Shown here in pieces: positions 28,533 through 44,000 of a stretch of 64,000 nt of DNA. This stretch comes from Hirudinaria manillensis (Eukaryota > Annelida > Clitellata > Hirudinida > Hirudinidae), in NCBI GenBank assembly GCA_034509925.1, contig CM067529.1, positions 4,845,001 through 4,909,000 of the forward strand, written 5' to 3'. The notes under the pieces are model-generated. The model did no database searches. It was not told the DNA's origin and saw only the letters and a list, made by a program, of their open reading frames with translations. The position numbers and the translations under genes were made by a program. The first letter of the stretch is position 1; every line of letters begins with the position of its first letter.

Positions 28533-29360
28533 TTATTTAATCTCTTTTGATAACTCAAAATACTTGCCAACGGGGCATTTCGATGACTTTGTAAGTCTGA
28601 GAGTCTCTCCAACAGAACACAGTGCTGAATCAACCATGGTATGCAGTATATTTGATAACATAATATTCTTTGACACCTCCACGTCCTGACAAAATAGGAG
28701 AATAGCAACGTTTTGGTGAAGTGCGAATGACTTTAGAGAGCGCAGAGCTTTTTTGATGTACGTGATTAAGTCATCCAAAGTCATTCCTCCAATATAACTA
28801 ATCACCAATTCTGTAAAGCAATCCACCACTAGAAGGGAACACTGAGGTTGTCTTTGCTTGAGGCTTTCTATGCTGTCTAAGAATTCAATGAGATCGAAAG
28901 CTTTTACCTGTTGTATGGAATCAGGATTGGCAAACGATTTCTCGAAAACAGATGCATCAAGATGATCGGCCGAATCGAGGAAAATTATTTTCGAATTTAG
29001 CTTCGAAATCATCCTCGAAGATATATTTGAGAAGCCCGAGGCTTTAGCAACGCAGGTTATCTCCCCACTGTAAAAGCCACCGTCCAGAAATTCATCGAGC
29101 TCTTCGTGGCCGGTTACGATGATTGAGCCCTTGCTCTTCATTTCATCATATAAGTTGAGACCGCTTGATGGCGTTGATGCATATCGCTTGATCAACGTTG
29201 CCTTCAACCACATAATATCCTCTGTGTTGACGCCAGATAACTTCTTAAGGGCACTTAGGTCATGGCTGATTATGGCTTCAACAGAAACTATTCCCACTTT
29301 TTTTAGCTGCAACCTTATGCTCTCAAGACGATCATCAGATCGGAGATATAAGCTCATCAT
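28533..29360 (-). CDS. RAD51D: RAD51D-like recombinase paralogue, intronless, Walker A lost
   Basis: RAD51D is a RAD51 paralogue of the BCDX2 complex acting in homologous recombination. The frame gives 275 residues from ATG 29360 (a second ATG at 29357). The N-terminal helical domain is followed by LNLYDEMKSKGSII, TGHEELDEFLDGGFYSGEIT (matching the RAD51D linker and core start), then SLLVVDCFTELVISYIGG at the Walker B position and LTKSSKCPVGKYFELS near the end. Where RAD51D has the ATP-binding GGPGSGKT, this protein has VAKASGFSNISS. The Gly-Lys-Thr is gone and about ten following residues are missing. The protein is somewhat short (vertebrate RAD51D is about 328). No intron is present although neighbours are intron-rich, which suggests an origin by retroposition. 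The open frame argues for retained function, perhaps structural. Confidence 0.78.
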   Translation of the reverse strand: MMSLYLRSDDRLESIRLQLKKVGIVSVEAIISHDLSALKKLSGVNTEDIMWLKATLIKRYASTPSSGLNLYDEMKSKGSIIVTGHEELDEFLDGGFYSGEITCVAKASGFSNISSRMISKLNSKIIFLDSADHLDASVFEKSFANPDSIQQVKAFDLIEFLDSIESLKQRQPQCSLLVVDCFTELVISYIGGMTLDDLITYIKKALRSLKSFALHQNVAILLFCQDVEVSKNIMLSNILHTMVDSALCSVGETLRLTKSSKCPVGKYFELSKEIK

Positions 29361-29894
29361 CGAATGCAGCGCCTTGACCTCACAATTTAAGAGTAAACAT
29401 TGATTTACGCTACAGTTAGTATTAACAGTATTACAGATAAATAATTTTGCTAAAAACTACTAATTTTATATAATATTATATACGTCCACGTATTATTTTT
29501 GGTATTTTTGCTGACGAGTGACTTGCCTTACACATTTCTTTATTAAATTATTAAAAAAACAACAATTCAGTTGTTAAAGATATTTCTGGTATATTATGAA
29601 CGTCATATTGAAAGTATTCGGCGGTTGACATCTGGCCTGCCTCCGTGGTGTTTACGATCTCAAGACGTCTGTTTCTGGAGCCATTTGAGTTTAGTCGCAG
29701 TACCAACACAATTAGAACAAAAATTTAGTATATTACAAAAGTACGTCTGAATGTTTGTGTAATTATACATCTGTTATGAATTTTTATACTTAAGGCTGGA
29801 TATGTACAAGTTTTCTAAGAATGCTTTTATTTGGATGTGTTGTGCAAGTAATTCTGGGTAATGATAGATTGAATTTTAATTATTTTTTGAAGAG
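29361..29894. promoter_or_regulatory. Divergent upstream region of RAD51D-like and TVP23 genes
   Basis: About 530 bp lies between divergent starts at 29360 (-) and 29895 (+). It is AT-rich with a moderately GC-rich patch near 29625-29700. It is a likely bidirectional promoter. I found no defined element. Confidence 0.4.
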
Positions 29895-31128
<1,234 letters not shown>

Positions 31129-32758
31129 ACTTTTTATTGGTGTCTGGGAAGAACAGTCATCTTTACACTGTGAACTTAGTTAATAAAATAAATATCATCA
31201 CCATAATTCATAGCTTTCAGACCATTACAAATTTTTAAATTACCTGACACATTAGACTTCTATGCAAGAATTATTAAAGGTGGAAGAATTCTAACTTGAA
31301 AATGGATTCCAACAAAAACATTTGTGGGGATTTTGTGTAGCCAAATGCATGTATGCAGGGACAAATCTAGAATTCTTTTATGGCAATCACACCATGGACC
31401 CAAGACTGGTGGTCAGCACAAACTTTCTGTGGATTAAGACTACCCAGCCCCTATCAGGCATATCCTGCTTATGTTTTATATTTATATTTTATATTTTATA
31501 AAGTATGAAGGACCTTCCTTTGTCCAATGAATCTATAATTACCAGCAGCATACTAAGCTTCACAAAAAAATGATGAACTAAAATAACTTGTGTATCAACC
31601 CGGATGGAATGAGAACTGATTTTGGTTATAAAATTAGTGGAAGGATGGCACAGTTGAACTTGGGTGATATCGGAACAATTAATAGTCTGTCAATATAAAT
31701 CGCGACTAATTTCTCTTATGAGAAACGAGGAAATTCATCCTCATTCATATGTAAGATTTATAGTTGCGCTCTTCCCTTTCCTACTTGGGAATCTTTAAAA
31801 TTATGTATTCGAACAAATATGCATGAACTCAACAAAATCCGAAACTTTTGCTAAGGTCCTTTTTTTGATTTTGGGAGCAAGCCAAGAAAATCGAAATTTC
31901 ATATATCACAAATTTTGGCTCAGCGACGTGATAGATTCTGTGGCGATCAAGTTTGATTGCTTTTCCAGATCTCACCTTACTAGCGCGTTAGTCATTCTTG
32001 TATGTCTAAAGTTCTTTCATTTATTGAAGCTGGAAGCTGTAACCACACATAATTTGTGTTTACATTAATTGTGTAGAAGAATGGTTGTAATTCGGTACCA
32101 AAGGTAATGTGAATATGGTGAGAAGACACATTAAACCAGACGATTTTGAACTATTTAGGTTTGATTGGATGAGTTTGGTCTTAAAATAATTTTTATCATA
32201 ATTTCTGTCGTGGCAATAGCCACAAAATGTAACCTGAAAAGTGCAATCGCGCGAGGAGGAAAGACTCCCCTCGTTAACTTCATGCTACGAATGAAGGGCG
32301 TGCCTGTAGAATTTAACTTCAACATGGAAGCTGTACTTCATGCACAGCAGCGCACACTTATCACACAAAGTCGTACATGTTTGGCCTCGTTAGCAGAACA
32401 TTTGAAGTCAGTGCAAACTTCAGCCTGGCTTGGCTCTGCAACCTAAAGAGAAGGAATTAGAATCTCATCCACCACGTTTTCTCTTCAATGCCTGTGCAGC
32501 GCCACATTTGAAAGGCGGAATTTTAACGATTCGGAAAATAAAGAAGCTCATGACAAGATAGGTAAAATTGGCTGTCATTATGTATGCATTCCATGTAAGA
32601 CGTTTCAGATTTTGTTGGGCATACGATTCAAGACAGACGTTGCTTGAGATGTTGGACCTCCACTAGGGCCACATATTTGGTGGAAGATTGAGTTTTATTC
32701 CAAATTTTATCAGTCGTCTATATTGATTTAGGACGAAGAGTGACCACACATAACAATC
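31129..32758. other. Intergenic stretch between TVP23 and laminin beta; no supportable gene
   Basis: The region is AT-rich except for a GC-richer patch at about 32230-32520. A 93-residue frame at 32165-32446 begins with a hydrophobic, signal-like segment, but it matches nothing I know and has no splice or conservation support. The laminin promoter should lie at the right end. Confidence 0.35.
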
Positions 32759-34965
32759 ATGGAGAAGCGTGGATTATTGTTCTTGTCCTTGGTTCTAATA
32801 ATCACTACAGGTGAAATTAAGTTATATTTATTCTGCCATTTTTATTTTGAGCTTTGGATTTTATGAATTACTTAGGAGAACGAGGATCTATGGTAAATTA
32901 TAATCTTACTGTATATCCGTGATTAGAGTTCGTCTGCTCGCGGTTTATGGAATTTGTATGTTGCATGTATATGTTTATGCGATTTGTGACGTAGTCATTT
33001 GTCAGTATTTCTGTCCAAGCTGTGCAATCGACATGCTTTAGTTGAGGAGTCTAAATAAAATAAATCGAAGTAATTTAAATCAAACATCTATTATTTGATT
33101 TATCGCTATTTCGCTAACCGATTTAATCCAGCTTTGAATGGCGGGTCTCCAGCAAGAAATCAAAATGGGTTCGTGAAGACTGAGGGTTAGCGCCTGGCTA
33201 GCAATCAGTTAACCTGGAGCGTTTAGATTTTAATATTATTACTTTCAAAAGTCATAGGATCCTTCAACAAATATTGTCAACGCAGAATGCAGAAAATAAA
33301 TAACCAAAATAAAAGTGCGCGAAAATTTTGTGTTTTCAGGTTTTCGATACTGGGGCCGGGTTCTCCCGTAGTTGCGCTGGTGTTTTAATCTAAGTGCTTC
33401 TAATCGCTTGCAGTTCAACCTAGATGCTCATCACTTAGGCTTTATTGAGTCTATTATTTTTATTACAATCAGCAACATTTTCATAAAAGATCCAGTAAGC
33501 GGCCAGAAGCCAAGAAAAAATGGTCCTACATCTGACTGCAAAGAAGAAAGTTGCTATCCAAGTACTGGAGATCTCATGGTTGGGAGGGAAAATAGGCTGA
33601 CATCTTCGTCAACATGTGGACTAACATCACCTCAACGTTTCTGCATCGTTAGCCATTTAGAAGACCAACAGACGCAGTGCTTCGTGTGTGATTCCAGAGA
33701 CCCCGAGAGCAAAAAGAGCCACAGAGTCAGCGCTTCACTATTATTCCACAACTATTTATATCTGTTCTTTCTTCATTGTTTTACTGCTCACTGACTTCAA
33801 ATTCTCTTTATAGTAAGCTTTCATTGATGAGTCATAACCTCACACCATTTGTCATGCTTCTAAACATTTTCCCATGCTTCTGCTGTGAGCTTAGTGAAGT
33901 GAATTATGCATCTGCACTTTACACAACAACTTATTAAAGCTCTTTTTTAACTTCAATCCAATATCCTCCCAATCTGACTTTCTAATTATTAGATTTATGT
34001 TTTATTCAGTTATTTTTGACTAACATTTTTGCATTGTGGGCACAATTAACATACCTGCAATTAATGGCACCAAGTCACTCTTCTAGTAATGTGGATGGAT
34101 AGCAATCCTTGCAGTGGAATATTAAATTTTATTAATGTACATTTGCATTCACCAAAAAGGTGGAGAACATTGTGTCGACAACAAAAAAGAGTTGGAAGAA
34201 CAAATGGTGGCAGGCAGAAAATGGGGTGGAAAATGTTTCAGTTCAGTTGGACCTGGAAGCAGAGTTTCACTTCACTCACATTATCCTGAAGTTTAAGACT
34301 TTTAGACCCAAGGCCATGTTGATAGAACGTTCTTACGACTTTGGAAAAACATGGAAGGTGTGTTGCCGTGTTTGCAATGCTCGTTATTAGATATTCTTCT
34401 TGCTTTGCGTACAGGTTTACAGATATTTTGCAAAAAACTGTGCCGAATCTTTTCCTGGCGTTCCGACGGGAGAAGCGAAAAATATTCAAACCGTCATTTG
34501 CGACTCCAAGTACTCAGAGGTTTATCCATCTTCAGAAGGAGAGGTAATTGTTTTATTGTGGATTGTAAAAAAATTCTGAATGGTTTTCTATTTTTAGAGA
34601 AACAAAAATGGAAATAAACCACAGATTATGATTAAAAACTCAAAATGATTACAGGTGATATTTGGAGTTATTCCTGCAAATGTTAAAATAAGCAACCCTT
34701 ACAGTCAGGAGGTGCAAGACTTGCTGAAGATCACGAATCTGAGGCTGAACTTCACCAAGCTTCACACGCTCGGTTACAATAAACTTAAGAATACTCTACT
34801 GTGATAACAATGAACGATATGTTAGGTAAAAAGATGAGAGATTACAGAGATTAGCCTGAGATGTTTTGTGATTTTGTGACATTGCTATGGTTTTTTTTAA
34901 ATGAATAAATTATGCTTTTAACCATCAACTTATAAGTAGTTGGTTGTTATGTCATTTACATAATA

Positions 34966-35018
<53 letters not shown>

Positions 35019-38000
35019 CCATCATTAAATAATCTTACACCTACGAATGATGCATTTATCTGATTTATCCAATTGATCAACCATCACATGTTTGGAACCT
35101 TAAATTGATTTTGTATTTGAAATATTTCATAGACAATGAAAGACATCTGTGAATTCCATTCTAAATTCTAATTTCTTGATTTAGAGAAAATTTTTTTGTA
35201 AATTCTTTAAGTTTGATTAAAATGAACTTTTTTTGAATGAATTTGAAGAACATGCATTCACTCTTTAGGAGATAACCTGTTAACAAGTGGTGAGGAAGTG
35301 AAGGAGAAATACTATTACTCTCTATACAACATGGTAGTCATGGGTAAGTGCTCCTGTTATGGGCATGCTTCCAGGTGCAATCCACTGCCAGGCCTCAGTG
35401 ATAGGGCAGACATGGTCAGTCTTTATTCTAACTACTTTTTGACACTGTGCCAAAGATTTTTAATTCCAATTTTTCGTTATTGAAATCCTTTGGGATGATC
35501 ATTTTGTGCTAAAAAATTCATTCACTGAAAGAGCAAAGAGTGTAAATCTTCTCAAATGAATAATAATTGCAATATCCTTTGCCACGCTGCAATGCAAAGA
35601 GATCGGTCCAACGGGGTTCTGACCCGCCTTGGAAATGTTCGGCTTTCAAACTAAGCTTTCAAGAGGTTTTAATTGCTAACAGATGTGTTTGAGCACCATA
35701 GAGACATTTGATGTTTGCTTCCCACAGACTAGGTATAAGACTTATTAATAACAATGCCTCAAGTATAAAGATTTCGTGCCATTTAGAAGCAGAAGTCTAA
35801 TTGTATTTTAAGTTGTTGTTAAGCAATTATTTTGTTATGCCTCTTTTGATTAACGGTCTTCTATTTGATGAATTAAACAAAGTCATAAGGAAGGGGGCCC
35901 AGTGAGGTCAAAGGTTACAAAGGTTACACTCGAGTAATTGTTGCGACGACGTCACAGGTTCACGGGCAATGCGAATGCACACACTTCACCAAAGGCTCGA
36001 ACTGCGAACAGTGCCAAGACTTTTACAACGACCTGCCTTGGAGACCTGCTCTCGGAAGAAATCCGAATCCTTGCAAAAGTGAAGTTTGGAATCTCGAGCA
36101 TGTCATTGATTGGAGGATGCTTTGAGAATCTCGTTTTCATTACATTTGATTGCAATTAAACTTAAATGTCAAATAATCACATTTCAGCAACATGGGTATA
36201 AAGTTTAGAATGACCTCTTCATTGCTCATCCATCCATCCTTCTTATAATCTGCTTGTACTCTGAATCTCTGCTTTGTTGTTAAAATTGCAACATAAAATT
36301 ATTTGCTTCCACCTAATTATTAATTGCTTGTTCAAAGCTTTCACAAAGTCTTAGTTGTTAATAACTGTTTTGGTTTATGCTGAAAGATTCCTTGCTATCT
36401 CAAGCAGGCATTATTTCCATTTGGGCTTGTGATGATTCAATTCAGTTCCTCCTGTGTTTGTCTTGGCTTCCCATCCTTTTCTAAATTATTCTAATAGAAT
36501 AAAAACTTATTGATTCAAATTTCAAGAATTTCAAAAGCAAGTGCAAGAGATTAATCGCTTTAATTTATCACGTTATTTAATTAATCGATTGATTAATTGC
36601 AGAGTGCGACTGTAACGAGCACTCGACGAAATGTCATTTCGATCCTGCCGTCTACGTCGCCACGAATTACGTCAGCGGAGGAGTTTGCGACGACTGTCAA
36701 CACAACACCATGGGACGTCACTGCGAACAGTGCAAGCCCTTCTTTTACCACCACCCCGAGAGGACGATCACGGATCCCTACGTTTGCCAGAGTCGGTGCT
36801 CCGATTATTTTTTACGACTTACGACGAGGTAATTGGACGAACGAAGTTAGGACTTGGAAATGATTTCAGGCTGCGACTGCGATCCCGTCGGCTCGGAATA
36901 CAACGGGGAGTGCGAGTCTCGAACCGACCCCGACACGGGAGCAGAGGCCGGTCGGTGCAAGTGCAAGGCCAACGTCCAAGGGAAGAGATGCGACTTCTGC
37001 AAGCAAGGATTTTGGAATCTCAGGCAGGCAAATCCGCTCGGATGCGAAGGTGATCGGATGACCGATTTAATTAAACAATTTGCAGTTTTACGAGTTATGT
37101 TTTGATTCCACTTAGATTGCGATTGTAATCCTCTGGGAACCGTGGAAGGCAGGGAGTGCAACATGTACACTGGAAAGTGCGAATGCAAGAGATACGTCAA
37201 AGGAAGGAAATGTGACGAATGCATTGTCAGTTTCCCATGTTTCCATTCCGTTGTCGCTTACTGAACCGACTCGAGAAGATTCTTTCCTTACCCGCAGGAC
37301 GGCTACTGGTACCTTAGCGATCACCCGCAAGGATGCTTGGCTTGCGACTGTGACATCGGAGGATCGTACAATTTCTCTTGCGGCCAACGCGACGGGACGT
37401 GCGACTGCAGGCCTAACATCGTCGGTCAACAGTGCAAACATTCTGCCATCGGGTACTTTGTTCCGGGCCTCGATTGGTTGATTTACGAAGGAGAACACGC
37501 GACTCCTACGGGGGTAACGAGCTTTCTATTTGAATTTGATTTTGAAACTTTGTACAGATTTGACTGCTTCAGAAAGCGTAGAGTCATCGAAATGCATTCA
37601 GTTCGGTCGACGTATCTTTTTTTCAACTTAACGAATAAAAGATTAATATTAAAAATTAAAAAAACTAAATAAATAATAATTTAGTAATAGTTGAATACCG
37701 TTTGCAGCATGCCAACATCGAGTACAGGTTGGCACCACCTCAGATTCAAAGAACATGGACTGGTCCCGGATTCATGAGGGTCTACGAAGGTTCTTCTCTT
37801 GAATTCCACGTCAACGACATCCCTTACTCCACTCATTACGACATCGTCATCAGATACGAACCTCAGGTAATCACAAATGACTAACAAGTCTTTTGTGCTT
37901 CTAAGCATTTGATTTTATTCTTTTAATTGAGTCTTTTAAAGTTGTTTTAAATATTTTAAATTTAAATTAGACTTTATTTTTGTAATGGAATTCTGAAAAT

Positions 38001-41000
38001 TTAGTCTGTAAAATATGGTGTTGATATCTTAATTTGTTATCTTTTGTCCTATGAGATCATCTGTTATCCTACACATTATCTTATATTTTAGATTCTTATC
38101 CATTTTTTTGTTTCGTAAATAATGTCGTACCTCAGCTAATTTCAAGTGAATTTTATATTCAGACAAACATAGATTGGCATGACGTCAAATTGTCTGTCAT
38201 CAGACTTGACGGGGAGAGCCTGGAAGGTGCTTGTGCCAATGCGGTTCATGGAGATAACGAAGCCACTGTTGAACTTCAACCGAGTTTGTTCTTGCTTTGT
38301 TCTCGAATTCGAACTAATTTACAATGCAACCCCTGACCTTTGCACTTTTGAATTTTTGTTGGTGGCAGGTTCGCGACACTGGATCGTGGTGCCGAGTTCC
38401 TGCTTGGAGAAGGGCAAAACGTACAGAATTAAATTGGATTTCAGGAGTTTCAGAGGTGACGGAAGGTCGCCCGACGAAAACGTCTTGATCGATTCGGTGA
38501 TTTAATTACAATGTTTGATAATTAATTAACATTTAATTTAACTAAATATTCCAGAAAATCTTGTTTTACTTTATTTGACTCGTGATAATCGAAATATTTC
38601 AGATTGTTTTGATGCCCAGTCCAGATACTCATCCCGTGCTTCAATATTCCGATCCCAGAAACCAAAGGGACGAATTTGACCACTACAGGTGCGACGATGC
38701 TTACCTGTCGCCTGCCTACAGAACCGAACTGTACCAAGCCTGCCGGCCGACCATCTTCAGCATGTCTTCTTTGATCCATGACGGAGCCAAAGGTGAAACG
38801 TTGATTATTAAATTTGTCAAACATTGAAAGTAATTTTGAGTTTTTATTTATTTTGGTTTAAATTTAATAATTTTGAGTTTTATTCTTATTTTGAGTTTAA
38901 ATATCATTTCCATTTTTTAAAGAATTCTTCATTCGAAAAAGATGTTTTTGGTCCAATTTTATTCTCTTTTTTGATGTTTCCAATTTTTACATGGCATAAA
39001 TATCTTCAGCATTTGCATCAAACAAAAGATCTTATAACAATGCCTAGAAGTTATTAATAAAATATTCATAAATTGAATCCCAGAATGACTGATTCCAAAT
39101 GTGTTTATTTAGTTGATAATGATGTCTTTCAATTGAAATAATGAACTTTATATTGTTTCCAACAATGAATCATGGATTCACAAAAATGTACTTATACACC
39201 AATAACAACGACAGCCTGCGATTGCGATCCCGTCGGATCCATCGACCTGGAATGCGACCCGATCGGTGGGCAGTGCAAGTGCCGCCCGTACGTGGTCGGA
39301 AGGCGATGCGACCAATGCCAGGCGGGTGCCTTCGGGTTCGGACCCGCAGGATGCGTGGGTGAGTCTCTGAATATCTTCTCGTGTGAATCTTCATGCAAAT
39401 TCTAAATTCAAAATGGATTATGATGAGCTTTCCAACAGCTGGGCAAATCCCTTCCTAGGTTCACCTAGTAGCAGTTTTAATACACTTGTTTGTTTGCAAC
39501 CTAGATTAAGCTTCCCAGAAAGCCATTTTGAAAACGTATCTCGTAAATATTTGACAAAAAAATCTGCTTTAGACTGCTGCAATTAGTTGTACACACGACG
39601 CCATCTGTCGGCAAATGGTGAGCAATCGTAAATGGTCGACCGTGACTTTCACGCCTCCAGCTTGCCAGTGCGACGACCTGGGATCGTACGACCCGACTTG
39701 CGACGCCGACAGCGGTCAGTGCAAGTGCAGGCAGAACGTGGACGGCCTCAGGTGCGACAGGTGCATGAGAGGCTTCTTCAGCTTCCCTTATTGCCAGGCC
39801 TGTCGATGCAATGACTTGGCTGAGGAATGCGACGAAGAAACTGGGAGGTGCCTCAACTGCAGAGAGAATGCAGGGGGAGATGACTGTAGCAGGTTTTCCT
39901 TTTAATCTGTTCACTAATTAATTTACTGATAATGATTTATATTTAATAATTAATGTATTTATTTATTAATTCATTTAATTTATTCATTTGTGGTTTAAAA
40001 AGTAATTTGTAAATAAATAATTACATTATTACTACTTCTGGCATGTGATTATTATAGACTTTTCTTATTTTTAAACACTTCAAAATGTTAAGCACAGATA
40101 ATATTAAGATTCCCTATTTTAAGGTTAATTTCCCTTTAATAAGTTGCTAGGTTGGCATTTTTATCGTCTGCCACTTTTCAGGTGTGCTGACGGTTACTAC
40201 GGAGATCCGCGATCGGGTCGGGGAGGATGCAGGCCGTGCATGTGTCCGGGTGGAGAAGGAAGTGGAATGCAGTATGCAGACACCTGCAGATTGGAGACCT
40301 CCATCAATCAAGTCATATGCGACTGCAAACCCGGGTTTTCTGGTAAGTTTGTTTGCTTTCTCTACTGAATTATTGAAGAAATAAAATAATAAAAATTGAA
40401 TTTTAATCTCTCCGAAGGATTCACTTGCGACGAGTGTGCCGTAAACCATTACGGAGATCCGCTGAGGCCCGGAGGAACTTGCAGGAAGTGCTTCTGCAAC
40501 GACAACATTGACTTCTACGTTCCAAACAGTTGCGATCCAACTACAGGGCAGTGCCTGAAATGCTTGTACGACACAGAGGGATACCAGTGCGAAAGGTGCA
40601 GGAAAGGAACTTATGGAGATGCAACCATCAGGGACTGCAAAAGTATTTCATTGATCTTCTTCTTCTTCTTCTTCAAGGGGGGGGCTGGCATATTACTTTA
40701 TAAAGCTTTATAAAAATATCAATTTATATTATCTATTTAATATTAATATCATTTCCATTATTATTAATTTTAATTCTTCGTTTTAACCATCAGGCTGTTC
40801 TTGCAACATCCTCGGAACCAACCAAACCCTAATCGACGACTGCGACGTCTACAGCGGACAGTGTCGTTGCCTTCCGAACGTCATCGGAAGAAGTTGCGAC
40901 GAATGCGACATCAACCACTGGAAGTTGGCGAGTGGTCAGGGATGCGAACCGTGCGACTGCGACAAATCTGGTTCACGACTGGAACAGTGCAACATCGTAA

Positions 41001-44000
41001 TTTCACTTTAATTTTATTTCATTCATTTCTAAACACTCGATTCTTATTATTATTATCCTTATTATTCTTATTATTATTTATTTTATTCTTATTATTATCC
41101 TTATTATTATTATTATTATTTGTTTAATTATTATAAATTATTAAATAATGTAATGTCATTACCTCAACATTAGTTCCTATGAGGGAATTTATCTCTTATA
41201 ATCACAAAAATAAAGTAATAAAGTAGCATTTAAAATTCAGTACGACGGTCAGTGCGACTGCATCGAAGGACGAGGAGGAAGAGACTGCAGTCAGTGTCCC
41301 GAGTTGAGTTGGGGAGATCCGTACTTTGGATGCAAACGTACGTCACTTTCGGCACTTTAAACTTTTTCCTGCCTTTGTTTAATGATTTACTTATTGCCAT
41401 TGTACTCTGCTACAATCGCATAATTAATATTAATGGTATTGTAATTATTAATTGCATAATTGATATTAATGGTATTGTAATTATTAATGGCATAATTGGT
41501 ATTAATGGTATTTTAATTATTTATCGCATAATTGGTATTAATGGTATTGTGATTGCTAATTTTCATGTAATAAGTAATTAAAAGCAATCTATGACAAACT
41601 GACTGCAGAGAATCTAGGATTGGAAATACTCTACTTTGTATTTTTAAGATTTTAATCTTAAATCAGCAAATCAAATAATATCACGTTTTCGATTGCAGCC
41701 TGCAGTTGCAATCCCGACGGTTCGAGGTCGATGTATTGCGACAAGGTGACGGGGCAGTGCGAGTGCGCCAGGGGAGTCACGGGGCTCAATTGTGACAGGT
41801 GCGACAGGGGGACTTACGGGGCCCTTCCCCACTGCACCCCGTGCGGGGAGTGCTTTGACAACTGGGACAAACTCATTGTCCAGCTAAAAGGTTTCTGTTG
41901 TTGTTGTTGTTGTTGTAAGATAAAAAATACTTTGAGAACATGATATATTAATACTGGTGAATTAAACTGCTGAATTAAATCATTTAAAAATTAATGAATT
42001 ATTAATTCATTTATAAATTAAAGTCAGGTTTTCATTCATTCAACATTTATTCACATGAAATGAGAAATCCTTGTCGTATTTTGTCCACACTTTGCATTTA
42101 AACTTTTTATTTATTTGTTTATTAATTGTTTAAAAAAAAAATTAATTAACAGAGGAGGCTGCAGCACAGTTGAAAATTGGAACGGAGATCAAGCTGAGTG
42201 GACCTCCTGGAGCCTTTGCGAAAGAATTTGAGGAATTGGAAAAGATGCTCCTGGAAATGAGGAGCCACGTGGACTCTGCGAACGTATCTTCGGATTATTT
42301 GGAAAACTTTGACCAGGCGCTCGACAATTTGAGGTTAAGTCACTACGACCTGGTGATAAATGATAGTTGGGTTGATTAATGGTTGCATGGTTGCAGGGCT
42401 ATTAATTTATAAAAATACAAAAACAATTATTTGAAACAGTTCAAAGTTGAATGCCCTCAAACCTAATCTGACCTCCCACTCCTCGCGCACCGAAGAAGCT
42501 TCTCAAAAGATTTCGGAACTCGATGCGAAAGTTGCAAATCTTCAGAATGAATTTGAACGACTGAGCACAAACACAAAAGAACTTCGTGAAGATGCACTCA
42601 ACATTCAGGAGCAGGATGTTTCTGGTTGAAAACAAAATTAACGATTTTGTTTTTTGTTGTTATTATTATTATTAATAACTCTCTTTTCATTAAGTCATAT
42701 TACGATTACAATTACTCTCATTTATCTCACACTATTATTGCTAACATTAACATTAACTTAACCCGTCAAAGGTGCTTACGCCAGCATCCAAGAAAGCCTC
42801 GACAAATCTTCCGGTCTTCACGCGAGGTTGACGGATGCCGAGAACAGCAAAAACATCTCCGTTTATTACAGGACCTCTGCCGAGCGGTTTCTCCAGCAGT
42901 CCAATTCTTCGGACGATCCCGAGAACGAAAACGGCCTCGACAAAGTGGAAGAATTCTTGAACACGGTGAAAGAAAACGTGCAGTCCATCAATGTCGAGGT
43001 TTCCATAGCGACCGACTTATGTCGACCTACGTTCTTAGCCATTGTTGCTTCTATTTCTTTGCATTCCTTTGAACCCAGCTTTGCGGAGGCGCCGGAACCC
43101 CGTGCCACGAGGATTGCGGAGGAGCTGCGTGCGGAAAGTGCGGCGGAGAACTTTGCGGCGAAGGAGCCGTCACCATGTCCGTCGTTGCAAAAAATACTTC
43201 GAGAAAGGCAGAAGAAGTCATCAAGTCTAAGCACAAGTCGATCGTCTCCACTCTGACAGAGGTAGCGATCGTGTTTTCCTAACACTGATAATTATTTGTT
43301 TGATAAAATAAAATTCTAATTTAATTTTTAATTAATTAAATTAATTAATTAATATTAAAATTAGCTCGAAAAGTCCAACAGACAATGTAAGCAAGCAACT
43401 GCAGAGGCAAAATCATTGGAAAGTCTTGCAAATTCAACAAAGAACAATTCAGAATCTCAGGGATTCCACGTGAAGGAAAAGATTGAAGAAGGTCAAGAGG
43501 TCATCAAGGAGGACTTAGTTTCAGCTGATGAAGTAGAATCGGTCAGTCGTTAAAGAGTTTTCTTTTGCACGTTTTATGTTGATGTTTAAAGGTTAATTTG
43601 AATAATATTAATTAAAATATCTTTAAAAATTATATCAGGTCGTCAACCAAACTCTTGGTTTGACCATTTCTCTGACCCCTGAAGAGATAAACGACCTCGG
43701 TGATGACATCAGAAAGACCGTGAACGACCTGACAAACATCGACAGCATCCTCCACGAGACAAGGAACGACATTGAGAATGCAAAATTGCTGCTCCAAGAT
43801 GCACAGAGATCTTAGTCTGTGATGTTGTTTCGTTGTTGTTTAACTTAAAGTTCATAAAGTTTGCCTCCAGAAATCATTTTTAATTAATTTCTCGTTAATT
43901 TTCAAAACCGCTCGCATTTTTAGCAACGAGGCTCAGACTGCCCTGGACAATGCCAAGAAAACGAAAGACTTCTTGGAAGTTTCCAGTCATGGACACAACC

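Noticed and set aside
32165..32446. 93-residue frame with a hydrophobic N-terminus upstream of laminin
   Set aside because: No recognisable family, no splice partner and no conserved pattern; could be chance in a GC-richer patch.
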